This document shows positions 20,112 through 29,424 of a stretch of DNA of 30,814 bases, one piece after another. Source of the DNA: a virus; IMG/VR virus record IMGVR_UViG_3300017719_000099, positions 1 through 30,814 of that record; one strand, 5' to 3'. The notes under the pieces were generated by a model. The model searched no databases and was not told where the DNA came from. It worked only from the letters and a program-made list of their open reading frames with translations. Made by a program: the position numbers and the translations under genes. The stretch's first letter is position 1. Every line of letters starts with the position of its first letter.

Positions 20112-22333
20112 TAGAATGTTACCTCAATTATCATACCGTTAATCTGCAAGTCGAATGGAACAGACTGCGTTACAACCACAGTAGGGTCTCGCCCAATTCC
20201 AATCAACCTAAACTCTTTTCTACCTGTAAACTTATTCCTATTAAGAGAAAAGTCATCGGTAGTATTTCTAATAATCATGTCTTTGCCGTTGACTGAGGCA
20301 GACAGTGTGTCTTCAAGATCGAGAGTAACCATATCAATCTTGCGAGGGCCAGCAGTAATCGGCCCACCAGATGTCATTGTATCAATAGGCATTGTCTCCA
20401 GGATAGGATTAAACTGATACCCAATGTAGGCGGTGGTAACTTCTTTAACAGAAGATACATCCACCTGACCGCCAGACACAGTAAACTCGCCCAGATAATC
20501 CGTGCCGCTAACTACCTTTACGACAGCACCATTGCTAAACTGAGAGCTAACAGTAAACACACCAGCAGTCCCAGTAAACTCGCCACAGAAGTCCATTGGC
20601 ATTTCAGTGTTAAACTTCTCAAGGAAGTAAGCATCCGTGCCGTTACCATCATCCCGAATTGTAATAGCGTATACATTGCGATCTACGGAACACATACTAT
20701 GAAACTTGCCAGGCGTGTTCCATAACATCCACCCCGCCCTTTGATCACCGCGAGAGGAGTAGAAAATAGAAACTGTATTGTCATCATTGACCATAAAGCA
20801 GTAAGACTCTGCTCGACCAAAGCCGCCCTTGATACTTGCAGACTGAATGGGATTACGCATCAGATGTTGTGCAGTCACAGAAACATTCTCAGTGTTATAA
20901 GCGCGCTCCACCTCACTATACACATAAGAACCTAGCATTTTGCCAGAGGCTTGCGTGTAGAGCGTTGCGCCATCAAATGGCTGGGGTCGCATAGCAGAAC
21001 ACCCAAACGGCGTCTGACGCTTTACTATGGCGTTTGCAGGGGTAACTGGGCGGTCATTAAAGGCAGGAATAAAAGACTCGGAACTTGCAGAAAAGATTTG
21101 AAGGTCACGATTAACCACCAAGTGCAAGATCTGGGAGTATTCGCCAAAGTTTGAGTTAAGGTCAATGGCATCGTCATCGTTACCAATTCCAACGTCAAAG
21201 TTAAAGAAGCTAGCAGACTTGGAGGCCCAAACATGACCAGGCTGTGACGTTGATCCAGCAAACCACAACCTTCCCTCGTGAAATGCAACAGCGCCAGGAT
21301 AGCCGCGCACGATAGAATAAGACTGCTCATACCATTCAAGAGTTGGGGCCGTAGAAGAAATCTCTACTGAGCCACCGCCAATGGCAGAGGAAGATGCGTT
21401 AGAACCAGCAGCGTATTCAAATGTATTTAGATCAATAACACGAGCTACTGTTTTGGTTCCTTCGATGTGACTTGCGTTAAGACCACCCAAAGAACCCACA
21501 CGATCAATGTCAAAAGAGTCACCAACAGCCAAACCATGGAGAGCCATAGTAACTTGAACAACACTAGTGCCATCAAACACTTCAATAGAATCTGGAAACA
21601 ATCTGCGAAGAATTGTTCCAGTAACATCCACAGTAACTTCAGTTGCACTGACATAAGTTTTGATTTCGCACGGCGTGTTCCCAATTAAAAGATATGACCC
21701 AACATGATCTGTTACAAAATAATCGGCACTAGATGTAACAGTAATTCCTGTTCCTGTAACCGCAGAAGGAGTAAGGGTTACACCAGGAGCTTGAAACTTA
21801 AAGTATGGATGTGTTGGGCTACTATCATTGCCATTATCGTCAAACGCAAATAATTCAGAATCAAAAGCCTTGAGAGCAGTTCTGCGTAATACGCGCGTTG
21901 GAATGGTTGGGTGACAGATAATAGTTACATCCCCAGATGAAGCAAGGGTAAGGCTAGGAATTATAGCGGCAGTCCAGGGGCAGTCAGTTGCGCCAGTAAG
22001 GGTGATTGGGGTTGTATCAACCTCTCCAGTAGAGGGGTTAATAAAGAATATATCTAGCGCATTGTGCTTGAAGCACAGGATGTATTCCTCATCGTCAGAA
22101 AAAGTAAATGGCTCTGCCCGAACCTCAAGGCGATTGGCGGTATCTACGCTATCAGGAAACTTGTAGATAAACTCTCCGCCAGGACGCTTCTTTACACCAC
22201 CCTCGTTAAGAATAATAAAGTTACGCACCTTTTGACCACCAGCCTGATAGACTGCGGCATCGACGCGAGATGTAAAGGATGGGCTTAGTTCACCGTATTG
22301 AAAGCTGTGAAGCGGTATCTTTAGCTTCGCCAT
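20111..22333 (-). CDS. Tail tubular protein B (nozzle)
   Basis: The 740-aa product has the typical podovirus nozzle opening: S-F-Q-Y-G-E-L-S-P-S-F (10-20), then V-D-A-A-V-Y-Q-A-G and V-R-N-F-I-I-L-N-E-G-G-V-K-K-R-P-G. The rest is beta-rich, with G-A-V-A-F-H-E-G-R-L-W-F-A-G-S near 350, a conserved patch of this family. It forms the hexameric nozzle at the end of the tail tube. It follows tail tube A with a one-base overlap. Confidence 0.9.
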   Translation of the reverse strand: MAKLKIPLHSFQYGELSPSFTSRVDAAVYQAGGQKVRNFIILNEGGVKKRPGGEFIYKFPDSVDTANRLEVRAEPFTFSDDEEYILCFKHNALDIFFINPSTGEVDTTPITLTGATDCPWTAAIIPSLTLASSGDVTIICHPTIPTRVLRRTALKAFDSELFAFDDNGNDSSPTHPYFKFQAPGVTLTPSAVTGTGITVTSSADYFVTDHVGSYLLIGNTPCEIKTYVSATEVTVDVTGTILRRLFPDSIEVFDGTSVVQVTMALHGLAVGDSFDIDRVGSLGGLNASHIEGTKTVARVIDLNTFEYAAGSNASSSAIGGGSVEISSTAPTLEWYEQSYSIVRGYPGAVAFHEGRLWFAGSTSQPGHVWASKSASFFNFDVGIGNDDDAIDLNSNFGEYSQILHLVVNRDLQIFSASSESFIPAFNDRPVTPANAIVKRQTPFGCSAMRPQPFDGATLYTQASGKMLGSYVYSEVERAYNTENVSVTAQHLMRNPIQSASIKGGFGRAESYCFMVNDDNTVSIFYSSRGDQRAGWMLWNTPGKFHSMCSVDRNVYAITIRDDGNGTDAYFLEKFNTEMPMDFCGEFTGTAGVFTVSSQFSNGAVVKVVSGTDYLGEFTVSGGQVDVSSVKEVTTAYIGYQFNPILETMPIDTMTSGGPITAGPRKIDMVTLDLEDTLSASVNGKDMIIRNTTDDFSLNRNKFTGRKEFRLIGIGRDPTVVVTQSVPFDLQINGMIIEVTF

Positions 22334-22920
22334 TATGACCGCCTTTCGGTGATGAACCTCGATGTCGTTAGTTTGCGTGTAGTGTTTTGCTGGCTGTCCA
22401 GGTTACGCGCCTTTGACATCAGGATAGATTTCTTCTGCTCCATGATGGAGGTCAGAGATTCATTTCGAGCAATAGAACTAGCAAAGATAGCCGCTAGGCT
22501 ATACTCAACAGCAAGCGTAAAGTAAGAGGGCCAGTTGATTTCCTCGGCGCGGAATATAAAGTCTGCAACGACTTCCTCATTCTCGCTAGCATCACAAAAG
22601 ACTTTGTCGCCGTATACTGTGTAATTGATTGGCTGGTCTGCGATAGTGACTGCGTTCAGCATAAGCGTCCCTGCTGGCAGTTGATATGCGGCGTCAAAAC
22701 GGCCAGTAGGTTTTTCAGATAGTCGGGCAAGCTGAGCTTGCTCAGTAGCAAAACGCCAGCGTGTGTCGCACAGACTTGCTTGCGCCACATCTTCATACAT
22801 ATTTACAGCAACCAGAGCCTCGGTTGTATTATCTTCAAACGAAGTAATAGGCTCTGCCCCAATAAGGATCAAAGCCCGTGAACAAATGTCGATTGCACTA
22901 TTAGCTACTGTGGATGCCAT
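22333..22920 (-). CDS. Tail tubular protein A (gatekeeper)
   Basis: The 195-aa product matches the T7 gp11 family in length and pattern: I-D-I-C-S-R-A-L-I-L-I-G-A (residues 10-22), then W-R-F-A-T near 58 and F-D-A-A-Y-Q-L-P near 75. It forms the dodecameric ring between portal and nozzle. Gene order (capsid, small protein, tube A, tube B) is as in T7-like phages. Confidence 0.9.
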   Translation of the reverse strand: MASTVANSAIDICSRALILIGAEPITSFEDNTTEALVAVNMYEDVAQASLCDTRWRFATEQAQLARLSEKPTGRFDAAYQLPAGTLMLNAVTIADQPINYTVYGDKVFCDASENEEVVADFIFRAEEINWPSYFTLAVEYSLAAIFASSIARNESLTSIMEQKKSILMSKARNLDSQQNTTRKLTTSRFITERRS

Positions 22921-22932
22921 ACTATTTTCCTA

Positions 22933-23175
22933 CTAGCGTTTGAAATAAGATCGACTAAGTTCACTGTTTGATTTTGCCATATTTTTTTCATAAATCCTAA
23001 AGATACCTTTTTCAATATCTTCTTGACTCTTGACGCCTTCAATTTTTCCAGCCTGTGCTTTATTGATAAATGAATTGACTTCATAGCCAATTTTTTCAAA
23101 TGTTCTCTTTTGTGAAACTGGAGAGCGCGAGGCTTTTCTTTGTTGAAACAAACTTCTTTTCATCTTTTTTGCCAT
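22933..23175 (-). CDS. Small basic unknown protein
   Basis: The 80-aa product begins MAKKMKRSLFQQRKASRSPV and is strongly basic at both ends with a helical middle. ATG at 23175 follows AAGGTG. It lies between the capsid terminator and tail tube A. It could be a small virion or head-completion protein, but nothing shows this directly. Confidence 0.68.
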   Translation of the reverse strand: MAKKMKRSLFQQRKASRSPVSQKRTFEKIGYEVNSFINKAQAGKIEGVKSQEDIEKGIFRIYEKNMAKSNSELSRSYFKR

Positions 23176-23195
23176 TTTATCACCTTAAGATAATA

Positions 23196-23224
23196 GGTAA
23201 AAGGGGCAGGACGAACCTGCCCCT
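23196..23224 (-). terminator. Terminator after the capsid gene
   Basis: On the minus strand AGGGGCAGG (23216-23224) pairs with CCTGCCCCT (23202-23210) around a 5-nt loop, followed by TTTACC (the last stem base gives a run of four T). The stem is strong but the T-run short, so partial readthrough to the tail genes is likely. Confidence 0.78.
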
Positions 23225-23237
23225 CCAAACACTAGAC

Positions 23238-24050
23238 TTAGTTGTTGTCCAGAATTTCGTAGATACCATTGCTGTCGATAGCAATAGAACCCATGCTCAT
23301 GTGAGCAGTTACCAAGTGAGCCACTTTCTGTGGAACGTAGTTCACTTCGGTAGCGACATCTGAACCAACAGCCAGACCAACAGCAGAACTGTGATAGGCA
23401 AAGTTTTTGCCACCAGCAACAGAAGACGTTGAGAAGATCTTGAAGCCCAAGAACTCTTTCATTGTCATGCCGCCAGCAAATGGCAGGTTCTGATCACCAA
23501 CGTAATCGCTTGATGCAAACTCTTCGATGCTGAAGAGATCAGCATAACCAGCAGGTGACATAGCGATGTAACGCTGTCCGTCTTCTGGAATATCGGCTGA
23601 ACCAAACAACTCGAAAGTTGTCAGCAGGTCGCCTTTAACCAAAGCACCACCAGTGTCAGCAACTTGCGTTGCGTTTGCACCAGCATCAAGAGCGGCGATG
23701 ATAAGTTCGTCGGTCTTGCGGCCAAGTGCGTAGGCGGCTGATTGGGCGACAGCTTGGCGCTCGTCGATGTTGATTTTCAACTCGTCGAGCTTGTCGATAT
23801 ACTCAGGTGCATAGTGATCTGTCAGTGTGGCAGTTACGTTGGTGTGTGCCAACTCCATGCCAGTAACGTCACCGTTGCGTGTTTTGGTATTGGCAGTGCC
23901 TTTACCGATGATTTGGAATTTTGCAGTAGAGCCAGTTACATTGCTTGCTTGGCGAACAGTGTTACGGAGCTTGGAACCCATACGCTGATAAGCAAGGTGA
24001 ACCTCAGACTCGAACTGCGTGATAAAGGCTTGGTCGATTGTATTAGCCAT
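23238..24050 (-). CDS. Major capsid protein
   Basis: The 270-aa product lies after the portal and scaffold genes and has the pattern of phage coat proteins: an N-terminal helix (Q-F-E-S-E-V-H-L-A-Y-Q-R), a G-x-A-x-x-K-x-R-x-G-D segment at 48-61, D-x-x-D-E-L-K-I-N-I-D-E-R near 87-98, and a helix A-Y-A-L-G-R-K-T-D-E-L-I-I-A-A-L-D-A-G. An HK97-type fold is expected. It is shorter than T7 gp10. ATG at 24050 follows AAGGAC. A terminator precedes and another follows the gene, so it may form its own transcript. Confidence 0.85.
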   Translation of the reverse strand: MANTIDQAFITQFESEVHLAYQRMGSKLRNTVRQASNVTGSTAKFQIIGKGTANTKTRNGDVTGMELAHTNVTATLTDHYAPEYIDKLDELKINIDERQAVAQSAAYALGRKTDELIIAALDAGANATQVADTGGALVKGDLLTTFELFGSADIPEDGQRYIAMSPAGYADLFSIEEFASSDYVGDQNLPFAGGMTMKEFLGFKIFSTSSVAGGKNFAYHSSAVGLAVGSDVATEVNYVPQKVAHLVTAHMSMGSIAIDSNGIYEILDNN

Positions 24051-24200
24051 TTCAATAGTCCTTATAAAAAGAAGTTTACATTAATGTCAGGAATGGTTGT
24101 CCGAGCATCGCATCATCTGGTTATCCCTATGTGGGGCCATCCGCTATCAACGGGCCGCTAACAGAATGATAATGCCTGAAATGGTGTATTTTTGCAACAG

Positions 24201-24230
24201 AAAAAGGGAACGCCCGTGTGGACGCTCCCT
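24201..24230 (-). terminator. Terminator between scaffold and capsid genes
   Basis: On the minus strand AGGGAGCG (24223-24230) pairs with CGTTCCCT (24205-24212), including one G-T pair, and is followed by TTTTTCTGTT. The rest of the 202-bp spacer (24051-24252) holds no gene and no clear promoter. Confidence 0.75.
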
Positions 24231-24252
24231 CTACGCTCTTGGGGGTAGCGCA

Positions 24253-24957
24253 TTATTTGTAGAGTTTTGCAAACCCATCATCGACTTGTTTGACAAACTC
24301 AGGGTCACGCTGAACATTATTCCAGTAACGAGGGTCTTTCATCATAGACTCAAGCTCCCCTTTGGACAAACCAGTCGTCGCCGTTTCTTCGCTATTTACT
24401 GCTTGGCCTTGCATCTCGCCCATAACAAACTCAAGAAGCTCGATACCTTCAGCAGTTTCACCCATGCGGATGATCTCTTCGCTAAGATTTTCTGGCACAG
24501 TCTTTTTGGCCCAAAGAGCTACAGCCTCAATGCGAGCCTCTGCATTGTCGCCAAGTTTAGCCGCTTCTGCCTCAAGGTCAGGGCCATCTCCAATAAACTG
24601 AGACAGACCTTGCTCAAACTCTTCCTGGCTCATGCCTTTGTCCCAGGCAAGTTTTGACCACCAATCAACATTTGGGTCATCTGCTAGCTCTTCAGTTCCC
24701 TCTGGGAGTGTATAGTCACCAGCACTTTCAGGGCGGTTCTCATACTTTGATGCCTCGAACTCTTCAGCCAAAGTCTTCTTTAGCTCTTCCTCGCCCTTAC
24801 CCAGCTTACCTTCCAGTGCTGAGTATGAAGTCACCAGGTCTTCTGGTGTCTTAAACTTTTCAGGCAACCACTCTGGGCGGTCACTTGTTTCTACTCCTGC
24901 CGCATCTGCGTCAGGTGCAACACCCTCTGGTGCTACATTATCTGTTGCTTCAGTCAT
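24253..24957 (-). CDS. Capsid scaffolding protein
   Basis: The 234-aa product is acidic, Glu/Ala-rich and mostly helical, with P-E-W-L-P-E-K-F-K-T-P-E-D-L at 28-41 and S-Y-S-A-L-E-G-K-L-G-K at 44-54, the usual opening of podovirus scaffold proteins. A short C-terminal helix with F-V-K-Q-V-D-D-G-F may bind the capsid protein. It lies between portal and capsid genes, its expected place. It would guide procapsid assembly and then leave. Confidence 0.87.
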   Translation of the reverse strand: MTEATDNVAPEGVAPDADAAGVETSDRPEWLPEKFKTPEDLVTSYSALEGKLGKGEEELKKTLAEEFEASKYENRPESAGDYTLPEGTEELADDPNVDWWSKLAWDKGMSQEEFEQGLSQFIGDGPDLEAEAAKLGDNAEARIEAVALWAKKTVPENLSEEIIRMGETAEGIELLEFVMGEMQGQAVNSEETATTGLSKGELESMMKDPRYWNNVQRDPEFVKQVDDGFAKLYK

Positions 24958-25205
24958 TTGCTTTCTACTTTCTCTGCATGTTGAATACGCTTTTCAATAA
25001 GCGCGACTAAAAAGCGCTGGCCTTCGAGGTGTCGAAGTTCTCCATCGCTAATGCCCCCGCCAGCCACAGCATCCAGTGTAATGGATCGCAGATAACTGAG
25101 GACTTCCTTGCCTGACGGATTGCCAAACAATGCCTTTAGATCTCTTGAAATCTTTTCGTCTACCTCTTTAGGGCGAGGATAACCATCTACTCCAATGTGT
25201 GACAT
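24954..25205 (-). CDS. Small Bbp19-like phage protein
   Basis: The 83-aa product has F-G-N-P-S-G-K-E-V-L-S-Y-L (27-39) and L-E-G-Q-R-F-L-V-A-L-I (64-74), the pattern that I recall for the short Bbp19-like proteins found next to portal genes. Role unknown; position suggests head assembly. Start follows the portal stop directly and the end overlaps the scaffold start as ATGA. Confidence 0.75.
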   Translation of the reverse strand: MSHIGVDGYPRPKEVDEKISRDLKALFGNPSGKEVLSYLRSITLDAVAGGGISDGELRHLEGQRFLVALIEKRIQHAEKVESK

Positions 25206-26744
25206 CTATTCTCCACCGCCACCTTGCTGTTGCATCATCTGTTGCATTTGCGCCATCTGTTGCATCTGCTGTTGTAAGGCTTCTCGATCAGCCTGATCCC
25301 TAATTAGTCCGTCTGGAACCCCAAACTTTTTAGCAAGGTAAACCGCAGTTTCTTCTGAGTCAATCAGCATATTAACCATATCAGGGCCAAAGTTTGCACC
25401 AACAACCTCAAGGAAGCGAGCTACAGTTGTAATGTCTTGATTGGACTGAGCCTGTGCCAAAGGTGACACACTGCGAACCTTTACCTCACGACCGTTCACT
25501 GTAGGCAGATCAATACGCCCCTGTTTTTTCAGGATGTAAACTACACGCTGAAGAATAGGCTGAACCATCTCTGCTTGCAGTCGGCCAAACGCAGAGCCAA
25601 TACGACGAGACAAGTCTGCCATGCGCTCTGCAATCTCTGTGGCTGTGGCTGGTGTTCGGTTTGGATCACCGAGCATGTCGTTATACAGCGCACGTTTAAT
25701 GTTCATACGCATGTCATTAAGAACAAGACTTGCCACATCAAAGTTACCTGCGGCGGCTACTGGTTGCAGTCCACCAGAGCCAGGGGCTTTAGGGATAACC
25801 GTGCCAGGCACAAGGTTAATTGTATCAACATTAATAATCCCGTCATCATCCATCTGGTAGATACCAGAGATAGCCATCTGAGCGTTCTCAAGAATAAGCT
25901 GGATAGTAAGGTTTGTAGTCTTAATGGAAGACAGGGCGTTGACCAAAGGCCCACGGCCATACACTTCGCCAGCCGCTTTAGACCAACGGAAACATACAAA
26001 CGGATTGCTCCCCACACCCTCAAAGACCTCTTCGACCACACACTCTCTGTTTGTCTTGTCGATTACATAGTATGCGTGACGCTCTTGGTTAGGCTTGTCA
26101 TACAGGCGACAGACAACCTCAAGCAACTTAACCTTCTCGTCAGGCTTCTTATTAATGGAATCTTGCATCTTCGGAGAAATCTTTGGCTTCTTAAACGCAG
26201 TTGTAATATCACGGTAACGAACCTCACGCTCACGATAAACGTGATCGATCCTATCGTCTGGGCCGTTTTCAAGAACTACCTTGGGAAGCGGAACTGCATT
26301 AAAGCGAATAGGGTTTACAGCATCGCCTTCCTCAACCAGAAGACAACCAGTGCCTACAGCCAAGTCCATAAAAGACTCATGCACTTCTTGTGCAAAGTTA
26401 CTGTTAGCCAAGATCTCAAAGATATACTCGGTCACTTCATCTAGGCTATTGTTTACTTCATCAGCTTCTTCGGCTGGAACTTCACTGCCAGCAAGTAGGT
26501 CAGCCCAACGAGCAAAGTTAGGAACAAGCCCAGACTGTAAACGGGAAGCAAACTCTTGCACGCCAACTACAGCAGTCTCGTCAAAGATGCGATCATCTCG
26601 GCGTTGACCTGGTGCATTGTAGTAAAAGCCCTCGCGCTGTGGCAGGGCATAGTCATAGCACTCTTGGAACAAGTCCTCAAAGGGTGTGCGTAAAGACTTG
26701 GCCGACTCATACTTCTTTAAGTAATTCTTGGCTATCTCATCCAT
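25206..26744 (-). CDS. Portal protein (head-to-tail connector)
   Basis: The 512-aa product is a T7 gp8-type connector: an N-terminal helix (Y-E-S-A-K-S-L-R-T-P-F-E-D-L-F-Q), P-Q-R-E-G-F (36-41), and G-V-Q-E-F-A-S-R-L-Q-S-G-L-V-P near 60-75. Later segments carry G-R-G-P-L-V-N-A-L and T-P-A-T-A-T-E-I-A-E-R. The C-terminal end is a Gln/Met repeat (about 485-507) followed by glycines. It forms the dodecameric ring through which DNA is packed. Length is close to T7 gp8 (536). Confidence 0.92.
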   Translation of the reverse strand: MDEIAKNYLKKYESAKSLRTPFEDLFQECYDYALPQREGFYYNAPGQRRDDRIFDETAVVGVQEFASRLQSGLVPNFARWADLLAGSEVPAEEADEVNNSLDEVTEYIFEILANSNFAQEVHESFMDLAVGTGCLLVEEGDAVNPIRFNAVPLPKVVLENGPDDRIDHVYREREVRYRDITTAFKKPKISPKMQDSINKKPDEKVKLLEVVCRLYDKPNQERHAYYVIDKTNRECVVEEVFEGVGSNPFVCFRWSKAAGEVYGRGPLVNALSSIKTTNLTIQLILENAQMAISGIYQMDDDGIINVDTINLVPGTVIPKAPGSGGLQPVAAAGNFDVASLVLNDMRMNIKRALYNDMLGDPNRTPATATEIAERMADLSRRIGSAFGRLQAEMVQPILQRVVYILKKQGRIDLPTVNGREVKVRSVSPLAQAQSNQDITTVARFLEVVGANFGPDMVNMLIDSEETAVYLAKKFGVPDGLIRDQADREALQQQMQQMAQMQQMMQQQGGGGE

Positions 26745-27472
26745 TATCGAAAGTATCCTTGTAAAAATCCTGCGCCACCCGCAGTGCTAGACAAAAGCGC
26801 TCTACGCCCACTTCTCTGTTCAAGTCTTTGTTGTTGGCCCTGGATAAGAGACTTACGCTGTTGCCTAACTTCCCCAAGCACCCTTTGGACACGACCTTCA
26901 GATTCAGCCCTTTTAGTAATATCTTTTTTCAAAACAGAAAGGTTTGAGCCACCCATACCGACGTTTTCGTCGTTAAAGTAACTACCAGTATAGGTATCTT
27001 TACCAGTCTCTCTGATTACAGAAGCTCGTTTTTTGTAAAAATTACCAACCATTCCGCTTCTTTTAGCCGCGTTGCCTAATATACGCTGATACTCTGAGGT
27101 AAGCCTATTGCCCTCACGAACATAAGCCGCAATAGTGCGAGGATCAGAGCCACCAGCTTGAGCATCTGCTATTGATTCGGCAGTTGGTGAAAATTGTTTT
27201 TGCTGTGCTAAGATTTTTTGATACTGACGCAACCTTGCTTGTTCTCGAGCGCCTTCTGACCTTGCCTGTGCGCTACTAGCGGGGGCCGCGTCCAAAAACT
27301 GGTTTATTGCCTGAGACTTTTGATACTCACCATAGTTAAAATCTGGACTAATTGGATCAAGAACCGCCCCTTCACGAACAGCAATACCCTGACCAGCCAA
27401 AAAGTCTCTTTGACTTTTAACATTTCTTAGTCGCGTCTGCTCTTTTCTTTTTACTTGTGAAGGTCTTAACAT
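26744..27472 (-). CDS. Unknown protein between terminase and portal
   Basis: The 242-aa product is basic, rich in Arg and Gln, and has several coiled-coil-like helices (about 80-95, 195-225), ending in a small Ala/Gly segment. No motif is recognised. It lies directly between the large terminase and portal genes with one-base or two-base junctions, so it is probably a head or packaging component, but this is positional inference. Confidence 0.7.
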   Translation of the reverse strand: MLRPSQVKRKEQTRLRNVKSQRDFLAGQGIAVREGAVLDPISPDFNYGEYQKSQAINQFLDAAPASSAQARSEGAREQARLRQYQKILAQQKQFSPTAESIADAQAGGSDPRTIAAYVREGNRLTSEYQRILGNAAKRSGMVGNFYKKRASVIRETGKDTYTGSYFNDENVGMGGSNLSVLKKDITKRAESEGRVQRVLGEVRQQRKSLIQGQQQRLEQRSGRRALLSSTAGGAGFLQGYFR

Positions 27473-27474
27473 AC

Positions 27475-28992
27475 TTACATCCTGTTCCAGAAAGATTTTT
27501 TGGCTTGCTTGGATTTCCTAGTAAATATATCAAATTCTCGCTTCATAGTAAATGGCTTGGCAATTTTCTGATGCCCAAGCACTTCCCTGCCCTCGCCACC
27601 GCCGAGCATTAAATACTGCAAAGCATCGTGAATGTGAGAGAACCTATTCTTGTCAGGCTTATCGTCGAAACGCTCACCACTAACTTGCATGCGCCTATAA
27701 CCATAACCTCCATCGAAGCCCTTTATAAGTTCTTTGCATCTAGGGTCGATAAGTATACCAGACTTTCCATCAACTAACCTGTTCAAAGTTGCGGCTACCG
27801 CCTCAATGCGAAGAGCAACGTCATTGCTTTGTGCTGGTCTTGCAACCAAGCCAGCCCCTCGCAACACCTGGAACGGAGTGCTTTCATCGGTCTGTGCGCG
27901 GAAGTCACCCGCAGGGTCGCCAATAATTGACACCTCGCAGTCGGAATAGCGTGTAGCTATCTCTGCCCGAAGCAGTTCAGAAAACCGCACAATCCCCATA
28001 TCAAAAGCCACGATCTCTTGCAGAATAAGCCATCGACCACGAACCTTCTGGCCGAATACAGCCGCAGGGGTTAGGCCAAAGTCGAGGCCCACGAACACAG
28101 GAACACCAGAAGCCACTGGTATTTCTTCTCTCGCAATGTGTAGGTCGGGTGCAAACATTTGATATACAGGCTTTCCTTCGTTGATAGCCCCCAGTTTATT
28201 CATAACATAAACGTCAATCCAGCTTTTTGTCTTACCTTGAATGAGGTTGGGGTAGTAGGATTTCATCATATTGTCTTTGTTCTCTGCCTTATCGTTGGGC
28301 AAGTATTCCTTAACAGAGCCAGACTCATCCTTCTCTTCAGTCATTCCAGGGGGCTGGGTATAGAACACCCAGTTGGTTGGGGCCACCAGCATCTTGGCTT
28401 CATCTGCCGAGATGTGGTCTGGCACTGGCACTTCGCCAGACATAATAGGCCACCAGTGATCTTCTTCGGGAGCATTAGTGTCAGCGATAACTCCAGTCCA
28501 ACTAGGGCCGCCATCTCGCATAGAGGGGAAACGACCGACACGCATGGTGCAAGCATCAATGATTGACTTAGGTAATTCCCTCGCCTCGTTAATCCAAATG
28601 CCCGTGAGTTCCAGGGACAACAGTTTCTTTACGTCTTCTGGGCGATCGAGGGCAAGAAAGATAACCTCTAGGTCAAGATCACCTTGCTTAATGTGGTGGG
28701 TGTATGGAACTTCCCAGCGAAACCTTCCCCATTGATCTTCGGGAAACCAGTCCAGCCAGGTCTTGATTGTAGTTGTTTTAAGCTGTGGGTTTGTATTACG
28801 AATAATAGCCCAACGAGAACGACGAATACCCTCATTGTTTTTTTTCTGCTGTAACGCACGCCTGAATACCTCAACACAACACCCCACCGACTTGCCAGAG
28901 CCTACAGGCCCACGGATACCTCGAAAGAATGTATCATCTTTCATAAATTGTTTTAATACATCACCATCTGGCTTATACTTAAAGGCTGTCAA
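27475..28992 (-). CDS. terL: Large terminase subunit
   Basis: The 505-aa product is the packaging motor. The ATPase has Walker A G-P-V-G-S-G-K-S (28-35) and a Walker B-type I-W-I-N-E (132-136). The nuclease domain has G-L-D-F-G (302-306, D304), I-I-G-D-P-A-G-D (356-363) and a late acidic residue in H-I-H-D-A-L-Q-Y (D456). The start codon is TTG at 28992, 8 nt after AAGGA and inside the 3' end of the previous gene; the first ATG, codon 17, would cut conserved-looking sequence. Partner: the small-terminase-like gene, which joins this block only if the window is circular. Confidence 0.93.
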   Translation of the reverse strand: MTAFKYKPDGDVLKQFMKDDTFFRGIRGPVGSGKSVGCCVEVFRRALQQKKNNEGIRRSRWAIIRNTNPQLKTTTIKTWLDWFPEDQWGRFRWEVPYTHHIKQGDLDLEVIFLALDRPEDVKKLLSLELTGIWINEARELPKSIIDACTMRVGRFPSMRDGGPSWTGVIADTNAPEEDHWWPIMSGEVPVPDHISADEAKMLVAPTNWVFYTQPPGMTEEKDESGSVKEYLPNDKAENKDNMMKSYYPNLIQGKTKSWIDVYVMNKLGAINEGKPVYQMFAPDLHIAREEIPVASGVPVFVGLDFGLTPAAVFGQKVRGRWLILQEIVAFDMGIVRFSELLRAEIATRYSDCEVSIIGDPAGDFRAQTDESTPFQVLRGAGLVARPAQSNDVALRIEAVAATLNRLVDGKSGILIDPRCKELIKGFDGGYGYRRMQVSGERFDDKPDKNRFSHIHDALQYLMLGGGEGREVLGHQKIAKPFTMKREFDIFTRKSKQAKKSFWNRM

Positions 28993-29173
28993 TTTTCATA
29001 TCCTTACCTACTTTCATCAGTCGTTCTACAACGTCTGGTGCAATAGCGGATATAATCTTATCAGCCTCGTAATCATTTACAAAGTCTTTGGGGTGATGCT
29101 TCATGTGAACGCGCTTCACGATACTACGCAGGATGCGGCGCTCTTCTGCTTTGATCGTATGAAGAAAACTCAT
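28979..29173 (-). CDS. Small unknown protein upstream of large terminase
   Basis: The 64-aa product begins MSFLHTIKAEERRILRSIVK, is helical and basic at first, and has an acidic helix later (D-Y-E-A-D-K-I-I). Its end overlaps the TTG start of the terminase gene by 14 bp, pointing to translational coupling. It could assist packaging; no motif supports that. Confidence 0.7.
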   Translation of the reverse strand: MSFLHTIKAEERRILRSIVKRVHMKHHPKDFVNDYEADKIISAIAPDVVERLMKVGKDMKIDSL

Positions 29174-29424
29174 GTTCTATACTTCCGCGTCTTATTTGCA
29201 ATGCTCTCGGGCTGTTTGGATACCTGCTTGCCAGCAGAGGTAGTCTTGCGTTTAGCGGCCGTAGTGCGAGAATACTCAGCAGATGTCAAAGACCTAATAG
29301 CCCTCTCTGGCAGGTAGCGCTCACCCGTGGCCTTCGGCCCTTGAGTGCTAGGCTTACCAGACTTAGTGCGCCACTTCTGCTTACCCCAACTTACTAGGGA
29401 CTTTTGTGATTTAGCTAACGCCAT
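29170..29424 (-). CDS. Small basic protein, DUF5872-like
   Basis: The 84-aa product is very basic: K-Q-K-W-R-T-K-S-G-K-P-S at 15-26, G-P-K-A-T-G-E-R-Y-L-P at 29-39, then a Lys/Arg/Thr-rich end with K-Q-P-E-S-I-A. The first motif resembles DUF5872-type proteins as I remember them. Highly basic small proteins can bind DNA or fill the capsid. Start and stop overlap neighbours. Confidence 0.68.
   Translation of the reverse strand: MALAKSQKSLVSWGKQKWRTKSGKPSTQGPKATGERYLPERAIRSLTSAEYSRTTAAKRKTTSAGKQVSKQPESIANKTRKYRT

Noticed and set aside
24060-24095. CTGACA, 18 bp, TATAAG promoter just before the capsid gene
   Set aside because: The -10 overlaps the ribosome-binding site AAGGA, so transcripts would start at or just before the ATG and lose it.
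25575-26444. A plus-strand frame of 289 codons opposite the portal gene
   Set aside because: It is antisense to a clear portal gene and has no ribosome-binding site or recognisable protein pattern.
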